DNA of 64,000 bases, from assembly GCA_023101725.1 (NCBI GenBank), contig JALJCO010009044.1, forward strand, positions 62,001-126,000, read 5' to 3'. The stretch is from Atherinomorus stipes. Its lineage: Eukaryota > Chordata > Actinopteri > Atheriniformes > Atherinidae. Below, piece by piece: positions 24,101-36,880 of the stretch (within the stretch, counting starts at the first letter, position 1; every line of letters starts with the position of its first letter). A model generated the notes under the pieces. The model saw only the letters and a list, made by a program, of their open reading frames with translations. It did no database searches and had not been told where the DNA came from. Position numbers and translations under genes: made by a program.

Positions 24101-26350
24101 GGTCACATGCTAATCTCTCCTTGCCATTCCTCTGTGCTTCCCCCTGTCCTATTCACAACAGGTGAGGGGTACTTTATATTTTCCTTCAATTCTTTTGCCA
24201 AGACTTCTATATTCAGATCGATCTCATGCTTCAAGTCTCCAGGTCCATTAGTACGAGTGTTTATGCTAAAAATATCAATACTTTAGCTCTCTGTCTATCC
24301 TCCCATCTTTTTATAAATCAGTCTCCTTTGAGCTTCCTAACCTCCCAGGTTATCTATCACAATCAGGGTTGTGTTTCCTCATTTTTACATTCAGAAGTTT
24401 GTTTTTTCTAAAACTGGTTTGCCTGCATTTCTCTATTACTTCCTAATATTACTTTGTTTTCGCTCTTGGTCCTCTCATTCAGCTTAAATTGCCAAAAACT
24501 ATAAGTGCTAAAATTGCTTTCTGCCACATGGGGCTGATAGAATATAAAGTGCAGTATTGTCACAAACTTTTTATGATTCTTACAAAATCAATGTCTTTCC
24601 ATTTTCTTATTTGTTATTCAACACTTGCACAAGCACATTCACAAAGATGCAAAAGTCAAATATAGATTTCAATTTACCTTTGTCATTGCTTTAAGCCATA
24701 AGAAAATTCTGCATGTCCTCACTGATGGCATAACAGATAGAGGAAGCCTGTGTCCCAACAGCTGTTTACAATCTATTCAGCCTGACATTTTCATTGGACA
24801 AGCCTGTTTTGCCTTGGCTGGCTTTCTATTTTTATGCTAGCCAATTTGCAGCAGCTTTTGGTGGCCACATCCCGTCTCTATTAATATCCTTATGACACTT
24901 CAATTTGCTGTTCTCCTGCTCTCTCAAACCTCCTTCCAAACTAGTGTCATACTGGCTGCTTCCTCAATCTGTGCCGCCTGCCTGGCCAGCTACGATCAGG
25001 AAAATAATATCTTGAAAATTAAAGACAAAAAAGGAACACCTGTACATGTAGGAAAAAAGAATAAATAAATAAAAAAACAGACAAATGGAAGATTGTGCAG
25101 AAATTTCTGCAATTGCGCACATACAATTGCTATCAATCTCCCCTCCATTTTTCATTCCCAACGTTTCCAGATAAGAAAAGTTACAGATTATTTCAGAGTA
25201 CAAAATAGTTCAGAGTAAATATTGCTGGCTAAAGCGGAAAAAGTCAACAAAAGGCAAAAAAAAAACCTTTGCTTTTTTTGCTTTAAGATAGTAGATCTTA
25301 CACAGTTCCATGAGATGGATTCAGAATTAAAATGTGATGCAACACCTGTTTGTCTCACAAAGAAAGTTTTGTTTTGCTTGTTAATTCATTGTCCTTTCTT
25401 TTATTTAACAAGGTTATGATTAAGGTTAAAAAAGTGGTTGAACTAGAACAAAATTATTCATAATTTACTTTATTAGATCCATTATAATAGAGTAATAGAT
25501 TGGTTATTATCATGGGCTACTGGGACACTGAATCATATAAACTTGACATAAAATCAAATGAAAAACCTAATCTAAGGCAATTTTTGTTTGTTTTTAGTTT
25601 TTAGCCATGAAAATGCAAGCATTTTGTAACAAACGAGAGCAAAAAGAAAAGATGGTGTTAATAGAGTTTAATATTCCAATACATCGCCCCATCCCAGTAA
25701 ATTTGTCCTGCATCTACCACAGATGGTTTCGACATGCACGTTTCCCCCTAACACACAGGGACAATGGCCAACACCACTTACGTCCGTCAGGTTTTTTGAT
25801 TGCAGTATTCATCATCTAATCACAGAGAACATCAGGAAGTGACAGGTTTAATGACACAGCAAAATCCTTCTTTTTTTCTTTTTTTTTAATTTCAGCCGTG
25901 GCATATTTAGAAATTACTCTTGGCAAGTGGTCACATTTGCACAAAAGTGCATTTTTCAAGCCAAGCGAGCGTATGCACTAATAATTTGTTAATGAAATGG
26001 ATCAGATCTCAGAAATCACACGTCCCAATCCAGTTATAAGATTGAACATAAACCAATAAACTCCAGGCTAATGAAAACAATGGACATCCAGCCTTTTCAT
26101 GATCTATCTATCTGCCTCAGTCTGTTTCCAGGACTTATCAGGCTCCCACATCCACTGCTATCTAAACCAGTTTACCATACAGAGATATGATCAAGTCTTG
26201 TTTTTGTGTGTGCATGCACTTTTGTGAGGGCATTTTCTTCTTTTATTGCTTCCACCACATTACAACCCTTCCCATGTCAGACTCATTCTGTAAAGGCCCT
26301 TATCACTGGGTGGAAATACCAACTCTACAGCCTTTACAGCCCCTGGATTA
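21130..26350. other. Long AT-rich stretch without recognised genes
   Basis: It holds A/AAAC-rich runs near 22970-23010 and a LINE-like 3' tail with a pentanucleotide repeat (23265-23343, listed separately). Pyrimidine-rich sequence covers about 23770-24480. Short open frames there come from the base bias. No exon with convincing splice sites was found. Confidence 0.4.
23265..23343 (+). repeat. LINE-like 3' tail with (GTATC)n microsatellite
   Basis: The sequence ATCCCCTCTGGGACAATAAA followed by about six GTATC units is the usual form of fish non-LTR retrotransposon 3' ends, a short conserved tail with a terminal microsatellite. Upstream sequence is not recognisable, so this would be a strongly 5'-truncated copy. 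Confidence 0.6.
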
Positions 26351-26354
26351 ATAG

Positions 26355-26367
26355 AAAGACAGAGAGA

Positions 26368-26426
<59 letters not shown>

Positions 26427-26428
26427 TG
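26355..26428. repeat. (GA)n microsatellite
   Basis: A run of AG dinucleotides interrupted once by AT and once by GG. It explains the arginine/glutamate and leucine/serine runs in overlapping open frames, which are not genes. Confidence 0.95.
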
Positions 26429-26429
26429 T

Positions 26430-27932
26430 AGACAGAAAAAGGTTTGGAGAAGTGAGAGATAGCGAAAGGAAGAAAGGTGAGAACAAAAATGTATTAAAAA
26501 TAAATAATTAAAAGTGAATTGATAAAAAGATGGAGGAATCAGCGCATTTCCTGTATTTTTTTCTCCTGCCCTTCCATCGCTTAATTTGTTTGCAGACAGT
26601 ATCTCTTGGACATTTGACCCCCTCATGTAAAAGCATGCAGGCAAATGTACAATCCACCGTTAGACATGAATAAGGGAAATATTACAATTATTTCTTCTAA
26701 AACTCATTTACCATTGTGATATTGCAGTAAACTGACAAGGACGAATGCACCTGGCCGCTTCTTTCATTACATTTTCATTCAATTCATAAAATTAATTTTC
26801 TGCCAATTCATATGAACATTTTTCTTTCCCCCCTCTTTTTCTTAGACTCACTTATCATTTTCATTTGTCACTTATTTCCTCCTCCTCTTGTATGTTTATC
26901 TTTATTCATCAACCTTTCCCCATCTTTTCCCCCTGTTTTCTTTGCCTCTACCGTCATGTTTCCCTCGCCATCTTCTTCTCCTTCCCTAGAATCAGCTCCC
27001 AATCTCCGTATCCACACCCCTTATGTTTTCCTGGTCTATGTGGCATAACAAGCCTCTTTGGTCAGGGTTGGCTTGGCTTTGGTGCTCTGCTTCTTGTTTC
27101 TTCTCCTCCTTCTCCCACTGCCTGGGTTTTGTTCCCTCAGCCTCTAATCGGCTTTTCTGGGTTTGGGTTAGTCTCTTCCTAAATTTACCCCCTCTCGATG
27201 CTACAGGATTAATCCTGTCAAAGTGGATTGAAGTCCTGTCTTGACGAGGGAATTTATTTATTTATTTGTGTCTCTCTGTGCACATGTTCCCACACACACA
27301 CACACGGCTTCATTTTGTTGATGGTTGGGAGGTTTGTGTTGCTTTTAAACCCAACTTCCCTATGAGACAATCCTATGATAACTCTGAGAGTGTGTAACAA
27401 ATATTTGTTAACCCTTTTCATAGCTCCATTTTTTTTTAACATAAAGAAAAGTGTAATATGTCCACACAAAAAATCTGTAAGACAGTTCTGCTACTGGTGG
27501 TGTCTTGAGCTGAAACCCAACAGAATGCCTATAGTAAACATTCAAAATCCAGAAGAGAACAGCAGCAGACACAGAGAAACTGCTTTTACACTTTAACCAG
27601 AAAAACTTTTCATCTGATCCATCATTTCTCATGTCTGTTCCTTCTATTTTCTCTCTTCCTTAAACACAAAGTGGAATGAAAGCTGCTGTAATATTAATCC
27701 CTGTGATAGAGTATACATTTTCTTTTTATTGACCAATTACAGTATTTGAAGTACTAACTGTGTCTACACTTTCTTCCTTTTTTTTTCTTGTCCTGTCCAG
27801 CATTGTAGTTAGCAGAATGGGGATCTTGCTGCTTTATTTTGTTGAACAGATTTGCGTCTACACTTTCTGACTCCTGCTAACTCACCGCATGGATTTTGTG
27901 GTGTTGAGGAGTTTCATGGTTGGTATTCACAT
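26430..27932. other. Unannotated pyrimidine-rich stretch
   Basis: A strong C/T bias on the plus strand at 26815-27180 produces long but compositionally trivial open frames. A CA run lies at 27292-27305. No gene is supported. Confidence 0.4.
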
Positions 27933-27936
27933 TTAA

Positions 27937-28219
27937 AGGAGCTCAAAGATTTATAATGTGCCTTATGTGAGCCAGTCAGGGTCATGATGCCACGCCCGAT
28001 TTTTTTTGTGCCAGCCCGCCCGCGGTAAGAGCTTTAGATAGTGTATGTTGGAAAACCAGGGTTTAAGACTGGTTTGCCTTTTACCCGTTTCTGAGCCCTG
28101 AAGGAGTCGTTGAAGATGCAGACTGAAGAACGAGGCGGCCATTAGCGAGAGGGAGGGCCGCTCAGTTTGAATACTGTTGTTTGCAAACAGAAACAGTGGG
28201 GGGACTTCGGACTTTACTT
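27937..28219. mobile_element. TTAA-flanked element, family A copy 2 (inverted)
   Basis: The inverse of about 27990-28219 aligns with 15288-15490: shared blocks include AACCCTGGTTTTCCAAC, GCTAATGGCC and ATTCAAACT. TTAA lies at 28220-28223 and 27933-27936, just outside the alignment. The lower-coordinate end (AGGAGCTC) differs from copy 1, so this copy is internally deleted or rearranged. Confidence 0.65.
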
Positions 28220-28714
28220 TTAAAGGCATTACAGTAGATGTTTCTTTGGCCATTTTTTGCAATATTCAATGAAATTGGGTTCACTACCCCATATGATTAA
28301 TTAAAAACTTAAAATATATAAATATTATTATACATCAGCTGTGAAAGTAATGGGGCTGAAAAAAACACCCACCAATCATTTCTGCATTCCTTACATTTTT
28401 ATTTGTCTGTTGGCCCGTCAATTACTTTTACTACTGTAGTAGGAGTGTTTGACGGTCGGTTCAGCAGGTATTAGGCAAGACTGATCAATAAGAGTGATTG
28501 ATTGGTAAGAGTAATACTACATGCCGGAAGCGGTTACTCTCGTCTGATGTTTACAGCAGGTAGCTAACAATCATTCTGGTAGCAGTTAGCAACATTCAGC
28601 AACAACATCTGTTTTACTTGTGTTTGTGACATGATAGAAAATCTGTACCTGCTGTCTGCTCAACATGGAGTGGCTCATGAACGTTGTGCTGTGGTCGGGG
28701 GAGGGAGCTGTGAA

Positions 28715-28812
28715 TCTAGTATGTTGGTCATGCGCATTATTAAAAAACTCGCTAACAGTCTCTGCTTTCTGAAATGCTGAAAACATCTTCTATAGCGCCT
28801 TTTAAACAGACT
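28715..28812. repeat. Unnamed dispersed repeat, copy 2
   Basis: It matches 20380-20500 in the same orientation over about 90 bp, up to the TTTTAAA at its right edge. Two diverged copies 8 kb apart suggest an interspersed family and not a tandem duplication. Confidence 0.55.
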
Positions 28813-29336
28813 TTATTTACTTCAGCGGGACTTTTCCAAAGATGAACTTTTTCCTGTTCTCTTTATTTTTGGTAAAGTATTTAACCAGTTTGCCATGAGA
28901 ATTGAAAATGTGGCATTTATACACAGTTGACTGTATTGACTGTACTGTCAAATTCTATTTAAATTATTTTGTCATTGCCACATGTTCACACTGTAATAAT
29001 GTAAAGGGTAGGCTACCTGTTAAAACTACAGAGTTTTTTGTGAATATGTGACTCAGCAGTGCTGGTTTTAGGTTGCTTATTGTAGGTTGTATCCCCTGTT
29101 TATCAAACCTGATGTAAATGATATGTATGCGACTTCTCAATGAGTGAAAGCAGACTAGTTATGATGTAGAAAGGGAAATTTTCAGTTTATGTATTTCAGC
29201 AGAAGTAGGGGGATCAACTGTCCTTTTGCCATGTTATATTAGATTGTGTGACACTTTCCAAAATGCTCTCTTTGTTTAGAACCTGCAATAACTTCTTCAC
29301 TGATTGTGCTTGTTCATGAGTCACTATTACCCTTAA

Positions 29337-30106
29337 AGGATTAGTACACCCACAGAATGATGTGTGTTCATTTTCTGCTCACCCTCATGCTGAGCAAGAC
29401 TCTGAGCACTTTTTTAATATCTGAAATGCAGCTGGAGATCGGACAGGTTTTTCGTCCCCCCCCCCCCCCAGCTTTCATATAATGGAGGTGACCGGGGCTC
29501 AAACCAATTAGGTCCTCAAAAGTCCACAAAAACTTGTGAATATTCCTCCATACTGCTCGTCCAATGTAATCCCGCGGCCTCTGTTGTGTCATGAACTCGC
29601 ATTGGCGTGGAAGCTGATGAAATTTGCTGTTTACATTGTGCTAAGAGCACCAGAGTTGGGGACAAACCGGGACAAACACAAGAGGGGTTGGCTATTGATT
29701 TGAAACAAAAAAAGAAAGAATGCTCAATCTCATCTGCTGCGGCTTCCATAGTGTCGTGAACTCGCATTGCCGTGCTTCGTGGAAGTAAGATGTACTACTG
29801 TTTAGGCTATAAAGATATACTAAATGATGTTGTTTTGAGTAAATCATGGACACTACCCACTCAGAACACTTGAATTACTGTACATTGGAAGAGCAGTATG
29901 GAGGAATAATGCCAAGTTTTTGTGGACTTTTATGGACCTTTTTGAGTTACGTGCTGGTGAACTCTTATATGAAAGTCGGCCAATGGCAAAAAAACCTTCC
30001 GATCTCTGGCTGCATTTGAGATATTAAAAAAAGTGCTCCAGAGTCATTGTCATCATGAAGGTGAGTGGAAAATGAAGGCACATCATTCTGTGGGTGTGCT
30101 ATTCCT
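29337..30106. mobile_element. Foldback TTAA-flanked element, family B copy 1
   Basis: The left end AGGATTAGTACACCCACAGA and the right end (inverse AGGAATAGCACACCCACAGA) are near-identical, and the inverted match runs inward for some 200 bp or more. TTAA lies at 29333-29336 and 30107-30110. A central loop at about 29610-29740 separates the arms. No transposase frame. A rearranged relative lies at 54193-55777. Confidence 0.88.
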
Positions 30107-30369
30107 TTAACAAGACTCTTAACCCAAAATCCTCATGGGATGCTTTCCCATGAGAAACCTCTCGCTCATTCTGAAATATTACAGCCTATTTGGGCTCATG
30201 ATAGGAACTAAATTAATTTAGTTGTACCTGAAGAAATAAATGAGTTGAAATAATCATGCCTGGCACTCTTAAAAAATTTTATCTGGCGTGGAGGGTGTAA
30301 TGTGGTCACAAGAACATTCTCGCGTTAATGAGAAATGTTACATTTGGAGAATAAACTGCATTTCACTGA

Positions 30370-30725
30370 AAAAGAACCATCTGTACTGTAAAACATGGGA
30401 GCAGTTGTGTTAAGGTTTTGGCCAGCATACAGAATTGAATTCTGAATTATACCTGGAGATATTCAGAGCAAAATGTCAGGATGTCTCTTAACTGAACCTC
30501 AAGACGATGTGAGTTATAAACCAGGACAATGACCCTGAGCACAAGTTCTTCTACCTGGGAATGGGCAAGTGAAGTGAAAGATAAGTGAAGTTATTAAAGT
30601 CTAAGTCCTTACCTTAATGCAATCAATGTGTTGTGGAAGGACTTGAAGTGAAAAATTAAGAGAGGGAATCCACCAATACACTGGAGTCAGAGCTGTTACA
30701 TATGGAAGAGCTGTCAAAACTTACT
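30370..30725 (+). pseudogene. Highly decayed Tc1-like transposase fragment
   Basis: Out-of-frame traces of the Tc1 catalytic region can be followed: a block like GAATTCTGAATTATACCTGG, then AACCAGGACAATGACCCTGA (the DNDP motif region), then LNAINVLWKDLK-like coding near 30617-30655. Many stops and gaps. This is an older copy than the one at 4400-6785. Confidence 0.55.
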
Positions 30726-33417
30726 TCACACGGGGTTCACATAATGAAATTCATAATGGAAAAAAGGTTCTCATACTTTGGCCATTTGGAGATTGTAATA
30801 GGATAATCATTCCCCCATAATATAACCATCATAATCGCAAACTAGCATGACTGCAAAGCAACTCAATGAAGAGATTTAAACTTTGACCTGGACATGGATA
30901 TAAATAGTAGATAAATTGCCAGAAATGATGCTCAGTAAACATTAAATAGTAGCATTACTGTAGTGAGTACACCAAAATGACTAGTTTTATTCGGAGTAAG
31001 CATACAAACGGGTAGTTAAATTAATCCTAGCAGTATGATCCATGCTACTGATCAAACACATGGTGCTGCAACACTGACCAGGAAGAAAACAGAAGGTTGG
31101 AAGCAATTTGGGAACTGGCATTTAGTGTGGGAGCGATCCTCCTTTTGCATCTCTCTTTTAGCTCATTTCCATCCTTCCATTCCCCCCTTTTTTTATTTAA
31201 CTGGCTCTTTGTAAAGGTCCTGCTGTCAGCATCCACCTGTCCCTGTCACCATAAACAAAGACAACCAGGAGACACAGCACTCTCCCTGTCCTTTCTTGTG
31301 TCTGCTTTCTATTCTCCCCTGCCTTCTTCTTTTACTCTCCTTTGTTTTGTCTCATCTTGATTTTCTCCTGTCTTCATCTTTCTGCCCTGGCATTTCTTCC
31401 ATTCAGGTTTTCACCCCTCTTTTCTCTCCTCTTTCTTTCAGGCATTTTTGTTCCTGTTTTATGCTGTCATTGTCTTTATTTTCTTGTATTTGACATTTTT
31501 GGCCTTGTAACGAAACTAAACCAGAAAAAGTGTTTGTTTTGTATCTAGATTTAGCTTTTTTTTTTTTTTTTCTAACCTGATAATTTATTAAATTCGCGAT
31601 GGTGACTAAAATTATGCTTTTAGTGGAAAAAAAAAGGGTGTTAGAGTTATAAACAGTGCATCCATTTTAGTGCTGCTCCTCTGTACTATTAAGTCCAGAT
31701 TTTTATATTCTGGCCCGGTTTACCACGCACAGAGCCTCAGCAGACTACGAATGCCCCCATTATGCAAAACACTTCCTGCCCGCACAAACAAGCCGGGACC
31801 AATCAATGTCAATCCCCATTCCCTTGGCCAATCAATGTCATTCCCTTTCCACCAAAACTGAGCCTAATCGAAAGGCATTGTTCCTCAGGCCATGCATGCT
31901 AAATCAGTGTGGCTGGAATGTTTAAAATTCCCACATCCCACACTGTACCAAAAAACTTCAGGAATCATCAGTGTACAACAGGACGGGATGAGAGTGGACA
32001 TGATGACTTAGCTAAACTAGAGAAAGTAGATAACTATGCAGTTTGTGAACTTTGGTTTACAACTTCTTAAAACTACGATAAGAGGTCAATAAAGGGCAGT
32101 TACTTGTATGCAAATGCTTTTGTGACAAGTGTCTTAGGTTGTTATATTCTGCTAATGTGGTTAAGACTTCTCCTTGGCACCTCTGCGAAAGCTTATTTCA
32201 CCCACTTGCCCAAATAAGCCCTGCTTATAACTCCTTGTGAAGTACACTAACATTAATTCTGCATCAGGCCTGAAACTGCCTTAGGGCTGTAAGATGCTGT
32301 TCAAAGTTTTCTTTTCAAACCCAACACCAGACTTTTATTTTAAGGTACATGTACAGATCCACAACTTAATAACAACACTCTGATTATGACATGCTTAGCA
32401 TAAAAATTCCAGTTAAAACAACAACCCTGCCAGAAATAGTGGTGGACAGCGAAGAGACCCAAACAAAGCTTTTGGGATGAAATAAGGAAAGAATTTAAAT
32501 ATATAAGCAGGACACAGGAAATCTGATTGTTCCTACTTTGGAAGAGAGTTCAGAAAAAAAAAGGATGCATGGTTTTTGCAGACTTAACCCTTATGTTGTG
32601 TGCAATTTTGACCTTTTTTCAACTTTAGGCATGTAAAAAAAAAAAAAAAAAGTTAAAAAGTGCCACGTAAAAAGTGATGTTTAAAAGTCAGGTTGACATT
32701 TATTTACATTCCACAGTCCATTCCACCTTCCATTTTGCCCTGTTAGGACACAGCTGATTCAAATTAAATGGATCTCTGATGAGCTCAGCACCCATCTGCT
32801 ACTGACCCATTAATGTGAGTCAGCTGTGTTTCAGCATGGAAAGTTTTCGGGATAGTGTGCCTTGACGACCAGGGTTGGGAATCACTGCTTTAAATAATAT
32901 TCCTTTTTTTCTAAACCCAGTAATTAAGCACACTGAGCACAGTAGAACAATGGTTTGCCTCATGCCATCAACAACACCTGAGTGACAGAACAGATGATGA
33001 CCTCAAATAACCTCAGGCACTCATTACCTCGGGCTGAACACAACAGATTTAACAACCCCCTGGTTGGGAAGATGCTTAACAAAAATAAAACACGGCTCCT
33101 ACAAGTATTTTAGGTAAAGTTAAATTCTGGGTCAAATTTGACCCACCGACACTAAAGACTTCGTCAGCTTTTGAACACATTAACTTTGCTGTTGAAATTG
33201 TAAGTAATATCCAATTAGTTCCCTGGTTTAGTGTTGTGTTGCTTTTCCAATGCTTGGCTCTATCTGTAAAATTGGTGATGTGCAGATGTAGAATCAATGA
33301 GGACTACAATCTTTTATCCCATTTATTTGCATAGTCAGTGAGTCAGGGGAGGTTGAAACCATAACTAAATTCTAAAATAAAATTAAAATAAAACTACTGA
33401 AAACTTAATGTTTTAAG
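30726..33417. other. Unannotated stretch with minor repeat traces
   Basis: Pyrimidine-rich at 31140-31510. At 32584, TTAACCCTTATGTTGTG resembles a piggyBac-like outer end, but no partner was found. About 32740-32890, ending in CCAGGGTTGGGAATCACTGC, looks like one end of an old hAT-type MITE. GGGTCAAATTTGACCC near 33129 is a palindrome common in fish repeats. Confidence 0.4.
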
Positions 33418-33495
33418 CTGCTGTCTTGGCAAGGCTTCCCTTGAAAAAGAGATCATTGCATCTCAATGGGACCGACCTGGTTATATAAAGGTTAA
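33418..33495 (+). mobile_element. LINE-like 3' tail
   Basis: The order CTTGGCAAGGCTTCCCTTGA, AAAAAGAGAT, ATCTCAATGGGAC, CTGG and TATATAAAGGTTAAAG is the usual 3' end of a fish non-LTR retrotransposon family. Only the tail is visible. Orientation is inferred from the AATAAAGG-like end. Confidence 0.6.
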
Positions 33496-34133
33496 AGATT
33501 TACTTCGATCGTCATTTCATTAATATTGCTGTGTTCTCCATTATTATTGAATGCATTATGCATAGTTTCTGTTTAAAAAAACCTTCTGGTTGCTTTGTTT
33601 CCAGCTGCATTTGTATGCTACAACAGTGGCTTGTGGTCCAACGACAGGTTTGTTTTCTGTGTCCTTTATATGAATTTCCGTCTGATTGGCTCCCTCCCAT
33701 GAATGTATGAAGGAAGCTCCTCCCCCCGCTCTGTGTGTATAACTGTAACGGAGCACACGAACGAGTTTGTTCCGCCATGCTAGCAAACAGTTAGCTAATT
33801 AGCTTCTCAACTCCGCAGCTACAGTCACGCTGTTTTCACTTCTTGTGCGGAGGGGACGGTTTTCTGCCTGCCCATGGGTGGGTATAAACCCATGTGGGCA
33901 ACGCCATTTTCGATGTGACGTAGAAGCGAAAGGCTTTTCCTGATTTGCTACCTTCTCTGTATTGTTTCTATGAATAGGAAACACAGCCAGTGGAGGTGAC
34001 GCACCACTTGCAAGCGCAGCATGTGTATGTAACCAGGGGTGACCTTCTGTATTTCAAAAGGAGCAAGTTAACTGGTTTTCAGTGGAAGAGATGTTTAAAT
34101 AAAATAAATAAAAACATGTGTACCAGGGCCTGA
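33496..34133. other. Unassigned CpG-containing stretch
   Basis: This is higher in CpG and GC than its neighbours, with GAACGAGTTTGTTCCGCCATG near 33758 and GCTAGCAAACAGTTAGCTAA near 33779. It has the look of transposon interior sequence, but I find no paired ends and no gene. Confidence 0.35.
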
Positions 34134-35540
34134 AATTCACTGCGGGATTGCGGGAATCGCGCATAATACCATCAATTCCCGCAAACTTCGCTCTTATAAT
34201 GCGGGAAATTCCCGCTTGCAATTGCAGCGACGTAATATGCAGTGAACGTTTGCATCGGAGCCATAAAATAGCGAAGCATAAAGGGCTCAACACATTGAGG
34301 CGACATCGCTCCCTCTTCTTTCATTCAGAAGGAGTGACGTCGCCTCCCGCGTCGGCCCTCTAATAAAGCGCGCGCTCCCTTTCTCTCACCCTCTCTGACC
34401 TGTCAGATGTCGCAGCTTCCCTCATGTTGATAAACCAGCCATTGTTGGCGGATTTCCCGCCGGTAAGACGATACTTTCACGGAGTCTTATAATGTAAATC
34501 TAACTTCGGGTCACCTGAAGGGAAGCTGGTCTGGACCAACACCAGTCGCTGTGGCAGCGCCGGTGTCGGTCTCGTTTACGACCCAAATCCTCCGGATCCT
34601 CAGGTAGCGCCTGTGCTGGTTACGTCACCAAGCAGCCCAAAGAAAAGTTTCAGCCTAACTGGCTCAGAATATCCATGTTTGATCATAATGACAAAGGCAC
34701 GAGCTGCTCAGTTTAATGTTGGTGTGATGAAACCAACATCAGCGCTGTGTCACCGTTTCTCACTGCAGCTAAATGTGAGATCGATTCATAGATAAAGATA
34801 ATATTGATAAATAATAGTTTGATATTAGGAATACATTTTATATTTTGACGTATAGGCTTAAGAGCATTAAATATTTCATATTAAAAATCTAAATTTTGTA
34901 TTATTTTGGAGAAAGAAGCTGATTTTGGGGATGTTTCCTCATCATTTTCTCACATTGCACTGCTCTTCACTTGTTCTTGTTTATCTTAGCTTCTTTATTG
35001 TTTTCTCTGTGTTTCCATTTTCTTTCCTATTAAGTATCTTTTGGTATTCTTAAAGGTGTTCTTAAATGTGTTATTATATTAATTAAGTTTCTGACAGTTT
35101 GCTAGCCTTGCAGGTAGAAGATGCTGTCCTCCCCAAGACCAGTTTTATTTTAACAGAACTTTTATCAAATGCAAGAGATTATGTAGAGAAGAGAGAACAG
35201 AACAGAGCTGGAAGAAAGAACCACCAGAACCACTAATTATAATTATGCAGTTGAAAGATCCAACAGATTACTGCAATGTGTACTTTTTATATTAAGTTGG
35301 TAAAAACTGATGATGGCTGATAAAGAGAATGGAGACGGGACAAGAGAGCTGTCCAAGATGGAAACTAAGAAGGACAAAAAAGACAAATTAATGTTCCTTA
35401 TTAATCTGAGGTACGGGTAGGACGCTGTAAGACCTGTGGTAAAGCGCCCTGTAAATATCCCCCCGAAGTATACAAATCCCCCTTGGTGAAGCATGTAAGG
35501 GGGAATTCCCCCCATTTTGAGAAGTGAATTTCAAGCCCTG
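34134..35540. mobile_element. hAT-like element, 1.4 kb
   Basis: Ends CAGGGCCTGAAATTCACT and the inverse CAGGGCTTGAAATTCACT match with one difference. TGTGTAC borders both sides, though its overlap with the right tip makes the exact duplication uncertain. The first third is CpG-rich, the rest AT-rich. No transposase motif (for example the hAT dimerisation domain) is recognised. Confidence 0.75.
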
Positions 35541-35651
35541 TGTACATCACTGAAACATTTACATAATCCCTCTGTTTTGCAATTATTGGGAAATACAGGG
35601 CATTACATCAGCAGCAGGGTCATCCCATTTATCAGATAGAAATATACAGAC

Positions 35652-35843
35652 TCAGGTGTAACGATTCGGTTAACAACGATTGGATTCATGTCACAATTCA
35701 TGGTTTCTGATTCAATTCATAAATGATATTGGTTTATTTAAGAACAATGCAATCCGATTCATTTCAGTGACTTGAAATTGAATCAGAAATTATGAATCGT
35801 GATATGAATCCAATCGTTGTTAAGCCGAATTGTTACACCCCTA
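35652..35843. mobile_element. Foldback hAT-type MITE, 192 bp
   Basis: Almost the whole element is an imperfect hairpin: GGTGTAACGATTCGG and AACAACGATTGGATTCAT on the left have inverse copies on the right, ending GTTACACCCCTA. The tips match the TAGGGGTGTAACGAT type, as in the MITE at 5238. Flanks ATACAGAC and ATTATGAC agree at only 5 of 8 bases. Confidence 0.82.
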
Positions 35844-36227
35844 ATTATGACCTTATCGTTGTTTCTGCCTCACCGGTTTGCAGCAATGATATGCGGCTCT
35901 ACCCAGAGACCAAGTTGACGTCATTTTGATTGGCTACAATCTTATTTTGCAATAATTTTATTTAGAGAAACTACGTCAACCTGCCAGTAGCTAGCAGTCT
36001 TAGTTTGCTAAAGGTTATCTGTTAGCATCATGGGCACTTCAGACAGTGAACTACTGTAGGTTTATCAGGCAAGACAGCATTTAAAAAATGAATAAACTTA
36101 CGGGTAATGGTAAAGCTGTGATGGGGGCGTCCTGACTGGCATGCCAGGGAGGGTGGGGGGCAAGGGGGCGGCATCCCTTTCTGGCCCAGTATTGGTGGAT
36201 TATCCGGCCCATACTGTACTCATGGGA

Positions 36228-36342
36228 TTATTTTTATTATTATTATTATTATTATTATTACTACGGTGGTAGTAATAATAATAATTATTATTATTATATT
36301 ATTATATTATTACTACGGTGGTAGTAATAATAATAATTATAA
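36228..36342. repeat. (ATT)n microsatellite with two palindromic cores
   Basis: ATT/TTA triplets surround two copies of ATTACTACGGTGGTAGTAAT, each a perfect inverted repeat around a GGTG loop. Triplets read TTA on one side and TAA on the other, so long hairpins can form. Confidence 0.9.
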
Positions 36343-36509
36343 AAAGCATAAGATTGACCATCATTTACTAATACCACTGCTGCCACTACTACTATCATTA
36401 CTGTCATTACTAATTATTAATACTAATACGATAGTTATTAGCAATTATAAAACGGGTGTTTCTCTTTCTTAAATATAATCGGCTGAGCTGCGTTCCAAGT
36501 CCGGTGTAA

Positions 36510-36880
36510 AACAGGGTCGCGGGGGTAAGCTAGGTTGCTGGAGCCTATCCCAGCTATTATCAGGCGAGAGGCGGGGTACACCCTGAACAGTTCGCCAGTC
36601 TGTCGCAGGGCCAACACAGAGAGACAGACACCCACTCACACTCACATTCATTCCTAGGGACAATTTAGAGTGATCAATTGACCTAACATGCATGTCTTTG
36701 GATGGTGGGAGGAAGCCGGAGTACCCGGAGAGAACCCACACATACACGGGGAGAACATGCAAACTCCACACAGGAAGGCCACAGTTGGAATTGTTCGAAG
36801 CCCTCCCCAGCCGGGAATTGAACCAGCGGCCTTCTTACTGTGAGACTGCGGTGCTAACGACCACGCCACCGTGCAGCCCC
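36510..36880 (-). mobile_element. tRNA-derived SINE, near full length
   Basis: In the minus orientation the head at about 36880 has GGTGGCGTGGTCGTTAGC (A-box-like), then the B box GGTTCAATTCCC (36813-36824 region). This is followed by the conserved body (GGAGTTTGCATGTTCTCCCC, then TACCCGGAGAGAACCC in inverse) and the tail AGGCTCCAGCAACC. The family is very common in fish genomes. Box sequences indicate RNA polymerase III transcription and a LINE-borrowed machinery. Confidence 0.85.

Noticed and set aside
26206..26644. Open frames of about 100 residues on both strands
   Set aside because: Both run through a (GA)n microsatellite and show only arginine/glutamate or leucine/serine repeats.
32584..33497. 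Possible piggyBac-like element starting TTAACCCTTATG and ending near GGTTAAAG
   Set aside because: The proposed right end does not match the left as an inverted repeat, and the TTAA flanks are not both present in the right place.
36813..36871. A- and B-box motifs on the minus strand that could mark a tRNA gene
   Set aside because: They belong to the head of the SINE at 36510-36880, with its long non-tRNA body.
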